From: Chrysoporthe austroafricana
Taxonomy: Eukaryota > Ascomycota > Sordariomycetes > Diaporthales > Cryphonectriaceae
Assembly (NCBI GenBank): GCA_001051155.2
Contig: JYIP02000004.1
Coordinates: 4,396,383-4,460,382, forward strand
Length of the DNA stretch: 64,000 nucleotides
Reading direction: 5' to 3'
Of this stretch, positions 31,421 through 43,119 are shown in pieces. The notes beneath the pieces were generated by a model. It did no database searches. It had not been told where the DNA came from and worked only from the letters and a program-made list of their open reading frames with translations. The position numbers and the translations under genes were made by a program. The stretch's first letter is position 1; each line of letters starts with the position of its first letter.

Positions 31421-34400
31421 GACACCCATGGTTGATACTCAACGAACCCTTGATGATCTGCATAGTGAGCGCATTGGACTACATATAGCACACATAGATG
31501 ATAGATCACTGTCAATATAGTGCAGGAGCACTCGATCGCCGTCACGAGATGTATGCTGTGCCTGGAGAGCTGCACCGTGGCCTCACATTTCACGTACAAC
31601 AAAGCCCAGTTCCGCGTTCCAATCGGACCGTGTCCGTAACCACTTTCCCCTGCGTAGCTGTCCCTTGCATTCATCTACACCACCAGACCCAGCGTTTCCC
31701 TGTCCTGACCTTATCGTCCGGGTTAGCTATTACGTCCTCCGCCATCCTCAAAACTGGTCCCCCTGACTCCTGCCACAGCTACTCATCTACTTTCACGGTC
31801 ATCGGCAAAAAGGCGGAATAGGTCGGTCTGAGAACAACAGTCGCTCCGCATCCCACGTCGTCTTCTGTAACGGTGTCAAAGGCTGTCACGCCGCCCGGGG
31901 ACGGCCTAAAGACGAGTTAGCTTTGTATAGGCCGCGAGACGGAGCTGCTCGCAAGGTCTAACCCAGCCTATCGAGCAGCCGAGCCGGACCTAGGCATCGA
32001 TATAGACTGTGGCACAAAGGAGGATCGCACCAGCATGTTAGGGCTGCCGCAAGGCTGTAAGACGAAAACAGCCTCGGACGACGTAACACGTTCCCTTGGT
32101 TCGACCGAGCGGGCAGGTCTGCCGTGCACGACAGACATACAAGCCAGATACGAGCTAGCTTTAAAATCTGGGGTAGATAGATAAAGAGGATAAGTTCTAG
32201 CTAACATCATATTCGCATCGCCACTAACTATTTAGCACCTGCTCAGCCTAATATAGCTAGTATAGAGCACATCTTGTCGAGCGAGGCTGATACAACAGAA
32301 GCAGAATTAGTGCGAAGGGTTGTTGCTGTGGTTAACAGGCTCAATGACGACCTCGAATTGGAGGAGGAAAATTCTCGGTCTTCTCGTTTGGTACAAGGAC
32401 CCGCTCGCTTTTAATATTGATCTTGCCGTAGTAAAAGAATGATCATGATACCTAAAAAGAAAAAATGAAATAAAAGGGCTTGTTCACCCATATTTCTTTG
32501 AATCCTGTAATCAAGTTAGCAGTTAATAAGGACTGTGAATTAGGAACCGTCACTGGGATGCGTAAAATCCAAAAAAACTTGCTCACGATTCCGCTGCCCT
32601 GGGAAATCGAACTGGAGCTCCGTGAGGTTGTTAGTGGCTGGTCAGGCAAGCGCTGAACAGATATGCTGACAGATTAACCGACCGCTCTGCTAAACAACCC
32701 CAGGTGATAGACACGGCCCTTCATTGCGCTTATAACGTCAGTCAATGTGCCCTTGGTTATTCACTGCGGCCCCGCCCAAACTAAACAAAGTGAAAGCCCA
32801 ATGTTGGTGGCAAGATGTGTGGCCCATCGCCAGATAGTAATGAGAACGTCAGCATCCTGACCCGGTGAGCTCAGAGGAGGATGACGAGTTCAGAAGGGTC
32901 GTCGCCCCTCCTCTTCCTTACACCTCTTCTCCTTTATCGGGTCGCTGGAGGCGTACTCTGAGGCGCTGAGCGCGACGGCGTCGCTTGTGTCCTAGTCGCC
33001 GGTGTCCTCTGCGCTCCAGGGGCGGGCCAGAAATCGGTTTCGACGCCGCCTATAGCACGGGAACGAGTGTTTTATAATGACAAAGTTTCCATGGATGCTG
33101 TATTTTGCGGATATGGTGCTGGAAATTCCTGCTTCCGTACTCGTATACTACCACGCGTCTCACCTCTATTGCGCTTGCTGTATTTTGGTGTCTTAGTTAC
33201 ACTCTCCTATGGCGGTACAACGGGCCTCTATTCCATTAATGTTTTCCCAACTACTAATCTCCTACTAGCATTGTCGGATCGATTTAGGCCCCGAAGTTTG
33301 GAACTGCAGGTGGCTCGTCATAGATCGAGGGCGGGCTTAGGTATCGCTAGAAATTGCCACCATCTGTACTCCCAGAAGAGGCGGAGAGAATCCAAGGCTA
33401 ACTAGGAGTGAATAAATTGATTCGTAGGTGAGAGCTCGAAATTGGTAGCCAGCGCGATGGAATCCTCTTCTTCGAGGTCTCTTCCTGGTGCTACTTCAGG
33501 TGGTGGTTACACATTGCAAGTCTATAAACACAGCATAGTTCTCATAACCGCCTCTCAAGGGGTCTTCAAAATCTCATCCGAGCACACATTTTCAGTGCGT
33601 ATCTGTATAGACAAAGCCCCCAATGCTTCGAGCTGCCTGACCAAGGCCGTGCTCGGAAGCGTAGACCAAAAGTTCTTCATGGGAATTTAGGGGTTCTGCG
33701 TATGCCGCCGGCGGCGCACCGACGGGCCGCAGCCAACATCGGCGTCCTGCTATCCTGGGCCGCCGTACAGGAGGGGGCTTTGTCGGCATCCCGAGGCTCG
33801 ATCTTACGCAATCCATCTTTGTGTAACTACGTGTGGCGGCTGTAAGTCGTGGTGTCCGGGTTGTGAGAGTTGTGCAGCGGTGGGAACACCAGTGTGAACG
33901 CAGCAATAGATGGAGAAACGCGCACAATTCATGAGAAGTAAAAAAAAAAAAAGGACGAGGAGAGGGAGCACTGAGACTCTTCTACAAACGTATACAGCCC
34001 TTAGTGGTTTACTAGGAGAGAGCAGACATGATCCCAGATTCTCTACTAGATATTATGGTCGTACGCGGTTGGCGGTGGGCGGGGGGAGCAAGGGGGTGCT
34101 AACAGCTTGCCCACTTGCCAAAGCACCTGGGTCCGTCCATCCACAAGCAAATGAAACCCTCGCAGGGCGAGATTTGGACTCGTTCACTATTCACGCGATT
34201 TCATGGTATTGGGCCTATGCTGCCCTACTCTTCCAATTGTGTCATGTTGTTGTATTTCAATTGCTATGCTATTGGGGTGCTGGGAAGCACAGCCTACCAC
34301 TGCTCGGTCATGAATGCCGAACGGTGACCAAGTCCACCGTGATACTGGTTTCTGCTTGACTATTCTATGACGAGTCAATCAAGAGTCCATCTTCTCCCAT

Positions 34401-34838
34401 GAGAGGGTGAAAATGGGAAGCCTTGGTGAACGCAGCGCTGATACATGATTTCTGCGTCACAATCGTGGGACATGGTCTCATTTTTGACCCAACGCAAACA
34501 GGCGTCTCGCTGGTGTGATCGTGCGCAGTTCTGCCAGCCACATTCATAACACAACGGGAGCAGCAACGTAGTCTGCGTCTGCAACGCTGGAAGGGTGTGT
34601 AGACATCCAAAACCAAGGCACTTCTAGGCCATATGCCAAGGCTCCCCAGAACAGCCAAAATGCCCAACCCCGCTTGTAGATGGATGAGATAGGTGTAGAG
34701 TAAAGTAGCCGGCACGCGCCTACTTCTCAACGGCTATTGGGTACATCGTAAGGCCCAGGTGAACGCTAGTATCGTTTCTGTGATAAAACCCCGCGGTCTA
34801 ATCGATATGAACATGGAACGTGTTTCTGCGGTACACTA
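31421..34838. other. Gene-poor, lower-GC intergenic block with relic elements
   Basis: About 3.4 kb between converging genes. GC content is clearly lower than in the flanking core. It carries a tRNA-like/Pol III-like relic (32571-32702, minus) and short protein-like fragments without intact frames, for example near 32260-32413 (plus) and 33067-33405 (plus). A GC-rich patch at about 33690-33800 shares the 13-mer GGGGGCTTTGTCG with 56963-56975. Taken together it looks like a graveyard of decayed elements; no intact transposase or reverse transcriptase motif was seen. Confidence 0.45.
32571..32702 (-). mobile_element. tRNA-like / SINE-like Pol III relic
   Basis: On the minus strand, GGTTGTT is followed by an A-box match (TAGCAGAGCGG). 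After a 60-nt gap comes the exact complement AACAACC, giving a 74-nt tRNA-sized unit with a 7-bp acceptor-like stem and a possible D-stem (GCAG/CTGT). A B-box-like sequence (GTTCGATTTCC) lies about 15 nt further on, and a T7 run at 32577-32571 could terminate Pol III. The T-arm is not where a functional tRNA would have it, and the anticodon arm is unclear. A degenerate tRNA or a tRNA-derived SINE fragment is more likely than a working tRNA gene. Confidence 0.3.
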
Positions 34839-37800
34839 TCAAGGGTTGCTGTCTGCGGCGTTCTCGGCCAGCGGTAGGTTGGTGTTGTCATTGACGAGGG
34901 ATCTGTCTTGCTCCGCAGTCGAGGAAGTAGAGGAGCGTGGCTGACCATTTGCAGTAGCGGTAGACTCGGACTGGGGAGGTGAGAGATCGCCAAAGGCTCG
35001 TTGCGAGAATATGCGATTAGGAGATGCCTGAGTACCGATCATGGGTGGCGTGCGCAGACCTGAAAGCAGATGCTCAAGACCTTGCTCTTTGGCGAGGCGG
35101 GCGTAGTGCGGATCGGAGGGAGCGATAGCAGTCAGTCCGTTACGAGGCACGCGAGCCTCGGGCCAAGGAGTGAAGCTGGCTGAAGACGTATCCACCTTGC
35201 CCTCGCGGACCAACTGACCATTGACGTAGTATTTGGGTCGAGGGCTGAATCCCATGTAGTGCGCAGCGTCGGGGTCTTGACGCCAACGATTAGGGTGCTC
35301 AAGGTTGTCGTACTGCTCCATCGTCTCGGGGGCTTCGTGGAAGGAGACCTTTATCTCGAGGTTGCGTAGGTGAGGGATGTTCGGGATGGTGAACATCAGG
35401 TCAGAGACCTTGACGAAGAACAAGTCCAGCGCAAGGAACTTGGCCCTGGACTCCTCCTCAAGTTGGCGCACCTCGTTGCGAGTCAACTGATCTGGATCCT
35501 TTCCGAAGTAGTAGCCAGGGATTTCCAGGCCGAGATCCCATTCTTGCCGTGCGACCAGGGCAGGCTTGGGAGTCGCTAAGCCCATCACCAAGTGCTTGGC
35601 TGGCAGAGACGCAGGCACACGATCCCAACCGGAGAATCGGGTAAGTTGAATATCACTCTCCCCAAGGAGCATGGCGACTTGGGTGTTCAAAACCCATAGC
35701 TCACGTCCTTCTGCAGTACCCGCGGTTTCCGGCCGAAGGCTGTCGAATCGCACCCCTCGGAGCGCGAACCATCGCTTGGCCATGTCCGGTGTCTTGGCGT
35801 TGGCACTGCGATCCAGCCAGCGCAGGAACGCAGGGAGCTTCTCGAGACGCTTCCTCTCCTGTTCTTCACGTATTCTCCGTTGCCGATGCTCTTCTCGAGC
35901 CCGCCTCTCCTGCTCCCTGCGCTCCTCTTCCTCGTGCTTGCGTCGAGCCTCCTCAGCAGCCTCTTGCTCCTTACGAATGCGCTCCTCCTCTCGCTTGCGT
36001 TGCTCCTCCTCCTCCTTCTCCCGGCGGAGCCGGGCGGCCTGGGCGGCCTGGGCAGCCTGGCGTTGCTCTTCCTCTTTCCGCTGTTGAGCCTCCTCCAACT
36101 GACGTCTCTTACGTGACTCCTCTTCCTGGGCACGCCGCTTCTCTTCTTCCTCCTCCTCTCTCCGTTTCTTGGCCTCGAGTTGACGCCTTTCCTCCTCCTC
36201 TCGCCGCTTCCGCTCATCGGCTTCTTTCTCCTTCTCCTTTCTCTTGGCTTCAAGCTCAGCTCGCCGCTTCTTCTCCTCCTCCCGAGCGCGGGCCTTGCTC
36301 TCCTCATTCTGACTCGCACCTGCATCACGCATGATAACGTCGGAGTCCTCGGACTTGACGTGGATGCTCTTCTCGGTCAAGACAGGCTTGCTGGGCTCGC
36401 GACGATTCTCATGCGACGTAGACTCAGCTCGACGAGGTTTGGACGGGTCTCGCTTCTCGAGCTGGTCACCATGCTTGCGTGTGGGCTTGTCATCATGCTT
36501 CAACGAGCCAGGGGCGTCACGAGAGGCTATTTTGCGGCTGCGGTCGGGCGAAGAGCTAGGCCTGACCAATCGCTCCTTTTTGTCTCCGTCGATGCGCCTC
36601 TTTTTCGCGGGCTCGCCCTCCTTTTCAGAGGCTACATGGTCGGGCGTGGCGCTAGTTCGACTGCGCTTGGCGGAATGCTCACCAGATACAGAAAAGCGGT
36701 CTCGGGATTCGTCCCTCTTGAGGGCCTTGGCTCGGTCATGATACCTCTCCGTCGGGGGTTCGTGTGGATCGTTATGGCGCGCCTCTCGCGGACTAGAAGG
36801 CTCTTGCAACGAGGAGGAGTTGGAGACCATGCTAGCACGTCTGTTCTTCTCCCTTTGCTCCTTCAAGTCTCGACCAGACATCAGCCTCTTACGGGGTTTG
36901 GCCTCGCCTTCTGACGATAGAGCTGCAATATCCGGATCTGGACGTTTCGACTTTGAGATCTTGGTGGAAGGCGGGGAGGACTCTTCGTCGGAAATGGCTA
37001 TGACCGGCACTCCGCGGTCGTCTTTCTTGGGCCTGCCAGGACCTCGTTTGGGAGATGTCAAGTCTTCAGCTTTGATGGCATGTGAGCCTGGGGCCTTGTG
37101 CTCTTTCTCGCCTGGTCTGGCCTTGCTGGTGACCCTCGCGCCCTCCCGACTCGGGCTTGTGGCCTTTCGCTTTGACGTCTTGGTCGACTCTTCTCTGGAC
37201 TCTGCTCGACCACTTCGCTTGGCTTCCTGCTCCTTCCGGTTTGGAGACTTCTTGGAGGGATCCCGATGAGACTTCCTGTATGCATCGTAGGCGTCTTTCA
37301 AGATCGTCTCCTCTTCCTTCCAATTTGGGCCTTGTCTCTTCCGGGCGATCTCGAAGTACGTATCCCCTCGGAATTTCCTGGTGGGATCGAAGTTAGACTG
37401 CGCCAGCAGCAGGTTGATAACCTTGATGTTCTCTTGACCAATGGCAGCCAATATTGGAGTTGCCACGTCTTCAGACACCGATCGGATAGGAGGTGGATCT
37501 GGGTTGGCACCACCTATGGCCAAGAGCAGGTTCATCACCGTATCGTGCCCTCCTCTGGCGGCAGCAACCATCGACTCGGCGTCGTCGAAATGATCCCTCA
37601 CCTGAAGAAAGCGTTCGACGGTCTCGATCTCGCCTCTGCCGGCCGCAGCTCTCATTGTCTTGTCATCGTTCATGTGGAGGTATAACATCTGGTTGCTGAG
37701 CTTGTGGGAGCGGGAGCTAGCCGCACGCCGCGAGCTGGAGGCTTGCTCGAGCACCGCAGGTGAACGCCGCGGACTTTCGGCACCATGTGAAGAGCGTGTA

Positions 37801-39383
37801 TCTGGGTGGTCTGGTCGTTCCTCCGAGGTCTTTCGACGACCGCCGCCCGCCTTCTTCCTCGCCTCGATGAGCGCAGCCCGGATCTCGTCGGCGTTGTCCA
37901 AGTCATCGTCCACTCGGTCGAGTGGTTCTTGCCCGTTCACGTTGGCTTTCCGCGGGTTCACCCCAGCCTCCAGCAGAACCTTGATGACGTCCAGGTGCCC
38001 GTTATCAACAGCGTCGAGGAGCGGAGTATCCTTATCATGATTTACGCAATCGATATCGCAGCCTGCCTTCACCAGAAACTGAACGATCTCGTCATGTCCA
38101 TTAATAGCCGCGATCTGCAACGGGGTGTTGCCAGCGTAGTCTGGGAGATTCAGGTCCTGTGGACGCTCAAGCAGGCGCTTCCTGACATTTTCGTAGTTTC
38201 CGTTGGAGCATGCCTTCGCAAGCTGTGTTTGGCCGTGGGCGTCAACATGTTTCTTGTGTGCGGTGTTCTTGGCCGCCGAAGACATGGTCGATTCTGCGGT
38301 TGCAGGCGTGGCCAGGCCGCGCGCGGTCGAGCTGCGAACGTGGGGACTGCCGCTAGCAGAGGAATCGTCTGAGAGGTAATCGGTGGCGAGGGGCGGGGGA
38401 ACCCGTTTCTTCTTCTGGCTGAGCCCAGCCGAAGAGGACTGGGATACGATTTGGGTGGATGCGCTGCGCCTGTGGGTTCGAGGATGTGGTGAGATTGATC
38501 GATGGTGTGATGACTCGTGGGTGGATTTGGAGTTTGCGGGTTTCGCGTGGTCGCGCTCCTTCTGTTGTGGCCGTTGCGAGGAAGCCGACGCGTCAATGGA
38601 GCCAGAGATCCGCTGCCGGCGCGCCTTGTGGTTGTCGTGCTCGGCCTCCTCGTCAGAATCAGCCCTTGGGGCCTTCCTCTTGTGTGACACCAGTCGGTCT
38701 CCAGACCTGTGTTTCGAGTGGTCCTTGTCCCCGGGGTCCCGTTCTTTGTTGGGTGGTTTGGAGATTTTGGCATGGACAGATTCCGAGTCGGACCCTGGAC
38801 GCCCCTCAGCAGAGCGTCGTCGTGGGTGGTTGAAGGGTGACGCGGGTGCCGAGCTGAGCGCACTCGAGTCCTTGCTCCGTGGTTGGTCCATCAGCCGTTT
38901 CCTCTTCGCGGCATCCGCGGCGTGATTGTGGGCACCATCACTTCCTTCCACGGGACCATTGGATTCGGTCTTGCCGCTGCCCGAATTGTGGCGTTTCGGC
39001 TGTGCGTCGACTCCTCGACCCCGGCGGTCATCGTCACTGTTGTCCTCCCGCTTGATGACCTTGCGGGACTTGACAGGAGACCCGTCCTTGCCGGCGAGAA
39101 CGATCGTCTCAGCCTCGGAGTTGTTGTCGGCAGTAGCGTCGTCGTCCTGGGCGCCGCTGTGCTGGAGAGCTGTGGAGGCGTGCCGGGGCTCCTTTTCCCT
39201 GCTATGTGGCGACGGAGGTCGTGCCGAAGCTGACGAGGACTTCTTCACGGGGAGTGCAGACGATAGGGACTTGCTGGCGTGGTCGGCCTCGGACGTGCTG
39301 CCTTTCCTGGGACGCGAGGAAGGAGACGCAGAGGAAGCTGGAGGCTTCGTGGAGATGGACTCGGCAGCATTCTGCGCATCCAT
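34839..39383 (-). CDS. Ankyrin-repeat protein, HOS4-like (Set3 histone deacetylase complex)
   Basis: Single exon of 1514 aa. The start is the ATG at 39383 (MDAQNAAES); the frame extends 29 codons upstream only through a GTG. A Ser/Lys/Arg-rich disordered region spans about residues 1-380. Ankyrin repeats follow at about 385-500 (GQTQLAKACSNGNYENVRKRL, GNTPLQIAAINGHDEIVQFL, DTPLLDAVDNGHLDVIKVLL) and, more divergent, at about 570-665. A second disordered basic region leads into a highly charged coiled coil at about 1020-1180 (repeated KRREEEE-type sequence). A globular C-terminal domain starts at LPAFLRWLDRSANAKTPDMA and includes GYYFGKDPDQLTRNEV and SDLMFTIPNIPHLRN. This architecture is that of filamentous-fungal relatives of yeast Hos4. 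A nuclear role is inferred. Confidence 0.78.
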   Translation of the reverse strand: MDAQNAAESISTKPPASSASPSSRPRKGSTSEADHASKSLSSALPVKKSSSASARPPSPHSREKEPRHASTALQHSGAQDDDATADNNSEAETIVLAGKDGSPVKSRKVIKREDNSDDDRRGRGVDAQPKRHNSGSGKTESNGPVEGSDGAHNHAADAAKRKRLMDQPRSKDSSALSSAPASPFNHPRRRSAEGRPGSDSESVHAKISKPPNKERDPGDKDHSKHRSGDRLVSHKRKAPRADSDEEAEHDNHKARRQRISGSIDASASSQRPQQKERDHAKPANSKSTHESSHHRSISPHPRTHRRSASTQIVSQSSSAGLSQKKKRVPPPLATDYLSDDSSASGSPHVRSSTARGLATPATAESTMSSAAKNTAHKKHVDAHGQTQLAKACSNGNYENVRKRLLERPQDLNLPDYAGNTPLQIAAINGHDEIVQFLVKAGCDIDCVNHDKDTPLLDAVDNGHLDVIKVLLEAGVNPRKANVNGQEPLDRVDDDLDNADEIRAALIEARKKAGGGRRKTSEERPDHPDTRSSHGAESPRRSPAVLEQASSSRRAASSRSHKLSNQMLYLHMNDDKTMRAAAGRGEIETVERFLQVRDHFDDAESMVAAARGGHDTVMNLLLAIGGANPDPPPIRSVSEDVATPILAAIGQENIKVINLLLAQSNFDPTRKFRGDTYFEIARKRQGPNWKEEETILKDAYDAYRKSHRDPSKKSPNRKEQEAKRSGRAESREESTKTSKRKATSPSREGARVTSKARPGEKEHKAPGSHAIKAEDLTSPKRGPGRPKKDDRGVPVIAISDEESSPPSTKISKSKRPDPDIAALSSEGEAKPRKRLMSGRDLKEQREKNRRASMVSNSSSLQEPSSPREARHNDPHEPPTERYHDRAKALKRDESRDRFSVSGEHSAKRSRTSATPDHVASEKEGEPAKKRRIDGDKKERLVRPSSSPDRSRKIASRDAPGSLKHDDKPTRKHGDQLEKRDPSKPRRAESTSHENRREPSKPVLTEKSIHVKSEDSDVIMRDAGASQNEESKARAREEEKKRRAELEAKRKEKEKEADERKRREEEERRQLEAKKRREEEEEEKRRAQEEESRKRRQLEEAQQRKEEEQRQAAQAAQAARLRREKEEEEQRKREEERIRKEQEAAEEARRKHEEEERREQERRAREEHRQRRIREEQERKRLEKLPAFLRWLDRSANAKTPDMAKRWFALRGVRFDSLRPETAGTAEGRELWVLNTQVAMLLGESDIQLTRFSGWDRVPASLPAKHLVMGLATPKPALVARQEWDLGLEIPGYYFGKDPDQLTRNEVRQLEEESRAKFLALDLFFVKVSDLMFTIPNIPHLRNLEIKVSFHEAPETMEQYDNLEHPNRWRQDPDAAHYMGFSPRPKYYVNGQLVREGKVDTSSASFTPWPEARVPRNGLTAIAPSDPHYARLAKEQGLEHLLSGLRTPPMIGTQASPNRIFSQRAFGDLSPPQSESTATANGQPRSSTSSTAEQDRSLVNDNTNLPLAENAADSNP

Positions 39384-42244
39384 ATCATTTATAGCCGGGA
39401 GACGCGGTAGGTACTCATCGTTGTGAGCACCGGTCGATGTCACGGTCGTCGCGGCCCTGAGTTGGCACACGCACTACGCCGGGCCAGAACGTCCAGGCGT
39501 GATGGGGATCAACAGGTGCCGGCGTGCCTGGTCCAGGTCGATGAGGAGGCGATCCGGCAGTGCGAGCGAGCAGCGGGCTACGGCTCGACGCTCGAGGGGC
39601 CTGGGAGACTCAGCGAGGGACCAACGCCTGGTCCGGCGGTGCTGCTGTGTCGTGAGGTCCTGGGACGAACGAGAATCGTCAGTCCGGCGCCGATGCGAAT
39701 CACGGCGGTCAACGGGCTAGAGACAGAGTGACAGGTGTAGTCCGGGCCTGGGCTGTGGTAGGTGAGATCAGCGGGAGTGGTAAGTGAGCTGGGTGAGAAA
39801 AGAGTCTACAGTCTCATGGAAGACTAGAGAGCTAGATCTAGTAAGAAGAGTAGAAGAACTAGAGGAAATCCGGGGCTGGGTCTACTCTAGGCGTACTGTA
39901 TAGTTTTTGCCTGGAGGTCCTGGGTGGTAAGTGGGAATTGCTGGACGGGGTAGATAGGACAGGGCAGAGACACAAACAGAAACAGAAAAGGCCCAGGCAG
40001 CCAAGCCGAGGGCCAGGAGGGAGAGAGAGAGAAAGAGAGGGACCTCGAAGGAGACTAGCCCCTCCTTGCAGGCTGCTTGGCCTGAAATGAACTGCACTGC
40101 ACTGGCTGGGCTGGACTGGACGGACAGGCAGGCAGGACGGCACAGCGACAGAAGGGACCTGGCCTACGGGAGTACTGGGTACCATAGCAGGCACCTGGCA
40201 GCACCCACCCACCGACCATAGTACGTGTTGCCATGGCGGCTTACAGAGGCACCGGAAGGTACCAGACACGGGCACCAGGTAGCTAGCTAGCTGGTGTGGC
40301 AGTCGGCAGGAGGGACCGGAACTGGAGACTAGGACTGGGGCTGGGACTGGGACTGGGAAGGGTGCAGGCGCGGCAGGAGGCAGGAGGGAGGGAAGAGATG
40401 GAGATTTTTCCCTCGCGGCCGCCACGGCCTGTCTCTCCTCGCTCCCGCGGCTGCCCAAGCGTCCGTCCCCCCCATGCACGCCACGGTCGCACCCCCTGCC
40501 CACGTCCCAGCCAGATCCTGGCTCATCCCTGCAAATAAGCGGGCAGGGCCCTCTCCACTGCGCCCTCCCCTGCACGACTAGGACGATGCCCCCCGTCGCC
40601 ACCGCCGCTGATTGGCCGGCGAAAAGGAGGAGTACGGCAGGTCGCAGCGACCGTAAGTGCCGTTTCGAGCCCTGCCCGCCGTGCCCGCCTACCTCGACTG
40701 CGGAGACCTACGAGGTACGCAGTACCAGGCAGGTACTATGATACCGGGGGGCCAGTCTGGCGTTGGGCCTTGAAGAAGAAGGGCGTCTGACCTCTCCCGC
40801 GCTCGTATGTTTCCTGCCTCCTGTCAGTTTTCCACCTTGCAACACGACACAGCATGAAGCCCTTCCCAGTCCTGTCCGTCCACTGCGCCACCGGCTATGG
40901 TATCGCAATATCGACGAGGGCCGAGTCGCCGGCAAGGTGGGATCGGGTGCCATCACCAGGCGCTCAGGCGCACTGAGCTTCGGAACTCGGCGCTGTGCTC
41001 TTGGTTCATGGCGACCTCCCTGCCTTGGCGGCTCCCTATAACTCACATACGCCATGATCGAGTCCCTCCACGTCGACAAGCTCAGCAGGACAGGCTGTCA
41101 GGTCTCGAGGCGAGGGCCGTGACGGGCGGGTTCTCCTTGGCGCCCATTTTCCTCTCCCAGAGACGAGTCCGCCGCCAGTCTGGGCTCTCCACGCGTGGGA
41201 CTCTGCCCAACATCCTGCATCTCCGCCTCCGTACACACGCGTGAGGCTCGCCCTGCCACAGTAGCCTCTTTGGCCGGAGGGGGGTGGACGGAGGGCGCGG
41301 GCGCTACGTAGCCTCGTCCAGACCAGCATCTGCTTGACACGACAGGTCGCTGAAAGCCATCCGCCGCCGGAGGGCGCAAGATTGCATAGAGGTCGCGGCG
41401 CCGCCCACACCCTGCAGAGCGCCAGGAGCAGAACCATCCGAGGTTCCGGGAGCGGTGGGAGAAAAAGGATGGCTCCGAAGACGAGAACGAGCCGTCACGT
41501 AGCACCGACGAGAGCTTGCTCTGGTCTCGCGCAGCACCGCGAGATCTGAAACTGACTCGGCCGTCATCATGGGATGAAAGACTGTCCTCTCCTGCTTGCC
41601 TTTCGGTCTCTGAACTCTGACTCGCCTCTGCCGGCGGAACCTGTGTGGCGGCGCGGCGAGCCTCGTCTGCTCTGCCGTTTGCCTTCCGTATTGCCACTAA
41701 AGACGCGGATCCCTACATGCTGTGGTACATACGCAGTAGTAGTAGCACAGCCAGCCGTCTTGCTTCCTTTCCGCGCCGGCCTGCATCCTCGCGGAGCTTG
41801 GCAGATTGGCGGTCATCCGATTATCGCACTCCTTCACACCCACTGGCACCCCACCTCGCGCTCGAAACTACTGCAAGGTTACATGGCCTGCCAGTTGTTC
41901 CAGGTTCATCATTTCGTCGTATCCAGATTTCTGATATCGATTCTGCTCTCCCGGAGCCTCGTAGCCTGTTGCGGCATCTGACACAAACCGACACTTCGCG
42001 TGACACCCAGACGGCGAGCCGGACGAGGCCAGCTTCACCTCCTCGCCTCGCGATTCCACCCCTCCGGAGGCACGCAGGCAGGACTCGGTCCCCAGCTGGA
42101 CGGTGGCGCCAAGCACGGTCTCCCTCGCCCTCGGACGAAGAGCCTCTGCGCACCTCCTCCGCCGGGCGATCTCAAACTCAACCCACCCTCACTGTCAGCC
42201 TACATCCCGGCCTGCCTGTCTCTCCTCCGCCTCCGCCACTCGTC
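39384..42244. other. Long divergent intergenic region, HOS4-like / ALKBH6-like
   Basis: About 2.9 kb. It holds GA-rich and GGGACT-type low-complexity tracts (about 40015-40040, 40330-40360) and an AGCTAGCTAGCTGG run near 40280. ORFs of up to 250 codons occur on both strands but lack family motifs and overlap freely. It is probably promoter plus long leaders. Confidence 0.5.
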
Positions 42245-43093
42245 ATGGACAGTGCGGCTCCACCCGACGGGGTCTCGCTACCCTCCGCTCTCGACCAGGC
42301 CAAGATCCCCTGCCTCCCTGCCACCGCTTACTATATCCCAGACTTCATAAGTGAGGAGGAGGAGAAGATCATCCTCGATAAGGTGCGTCTGCCACCGTAG
42401 CCTTGCTGTCCTGTGCACTATGTGTGTTGGCGTCCGGGGGGGTTATCTCGTCCGCTTACCGTGGCCCAGGTCGCCAGCGCACCCAAGCCACGATGGAAAC
42501 AGCTCTCGCACCGCAGGCTCCAGACCTGGCCGTCCGATCTTGTCCGGGACAGACTCCTCGACGAACCTCTTCCTGCCTGGCTGAACGAGCCCGTCGTGAC
42601 GCGACTGCTCTCCATCCCGCTGTCCGCCCAGGAGCCCTCCCACCTCTTCGCCTCAAGCCCCCATCAGCGTCCCAACCATATGTTGATCAACGAGTACCCT
42701 CCTGGCATAGGCATCATGCCGCATAAGGACGGCGCAGCATACCACCCGGTTGTCTGCACCGTCAGCCTGGGCGCGAGTCTCTGTCTCAACATCTACAAGA
42801 GCAAGGAAGACGGGGCTCTCCACCCCGAGCCCGCCTACAGGATCCTCCAGGAGCCACGGAGCCTTCTCATCTCGACCGACGACATCTATACGGAGTTTCT
42901 ACACGGGATTTCTGACGCTACGGAAGACGTGGGCCTCTCAGCTGAGACGATCGCCAACTGGGGGTTGCTCCGTAATCCGGACAGCTTTGCTGATGGCCGC
43001 AACCAGCGGTCGACCCGGACGAGTCTCACATACCGTGACGTGCTGAGGGTCTCGAAGCTAGGCAATAACCTCGGGAAATTCCTCAAACGGTGA
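42245..43093 (+). CDS. ALKBH6-like 2-oxoglutarate/Fe(II) dioxygenase (AlkB family)
   Basis: Two exons, 42245-42382 and 42470-43093 (253 aa), joined in phase 0 (GTGCGT...CCCAG). AlkB-family enzymes oxidatively demethylate alkylated nucleic acids using Fe(II) and 2-oxoglutarate. The N-terminal YYIPDFISEEEEKIILDKV matches the ALKBH6 group, as do WKQLSHRRLQTWP and PNHMLINEYPPGIGIMPHKDG. Iron ligands are His and Asp of HKDG (about residues 130-132) and the distal His in EFLHGI. The 2-oxoglutarate-binding Arg is in the C-terminal RTSLTYRDV motif. VVCTVSLGASLCLNIY is the core jelly-roll strand. Length is normal. The true substrate of ALKBH6 proteins is not settled. Confidence 0.92.
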
Positions 43094-43119
43094 TGTCGCT
43101 CGATCCCAGGCTCTGGTGC

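Noticed and set aside
32571..32702. Functional nuclear tRNA gene
   Set aside because: Acceptor-like stem and A-box are present, but no T-arm lies before the 3' half of the stem and the anticodon arm cannot be drawn; reported only as a relic.
33067..33405. 112-codon plus-strand ORF in the gene-poor block
   Set aside because: The frame opens on a non-ATG codon, shows no motif and lies in decayed sequence.
39859..40602. 247-codon minus-strand ORF in the HOS4/ALKBH6 intergenic region
   Set aside because: Ser/Pro/Leu low-complexity translation of GA- and GGGACT-type repeats.
41645..42400. 251-codon plus-strand ORF upstream of ALKBH6
   Set aside because: The frame continues into ALKBH6 exon 1, but the first three quarters are Ser/Pro-rich leader sequence without motifs; the ATG at 42245 gives the family-like start.
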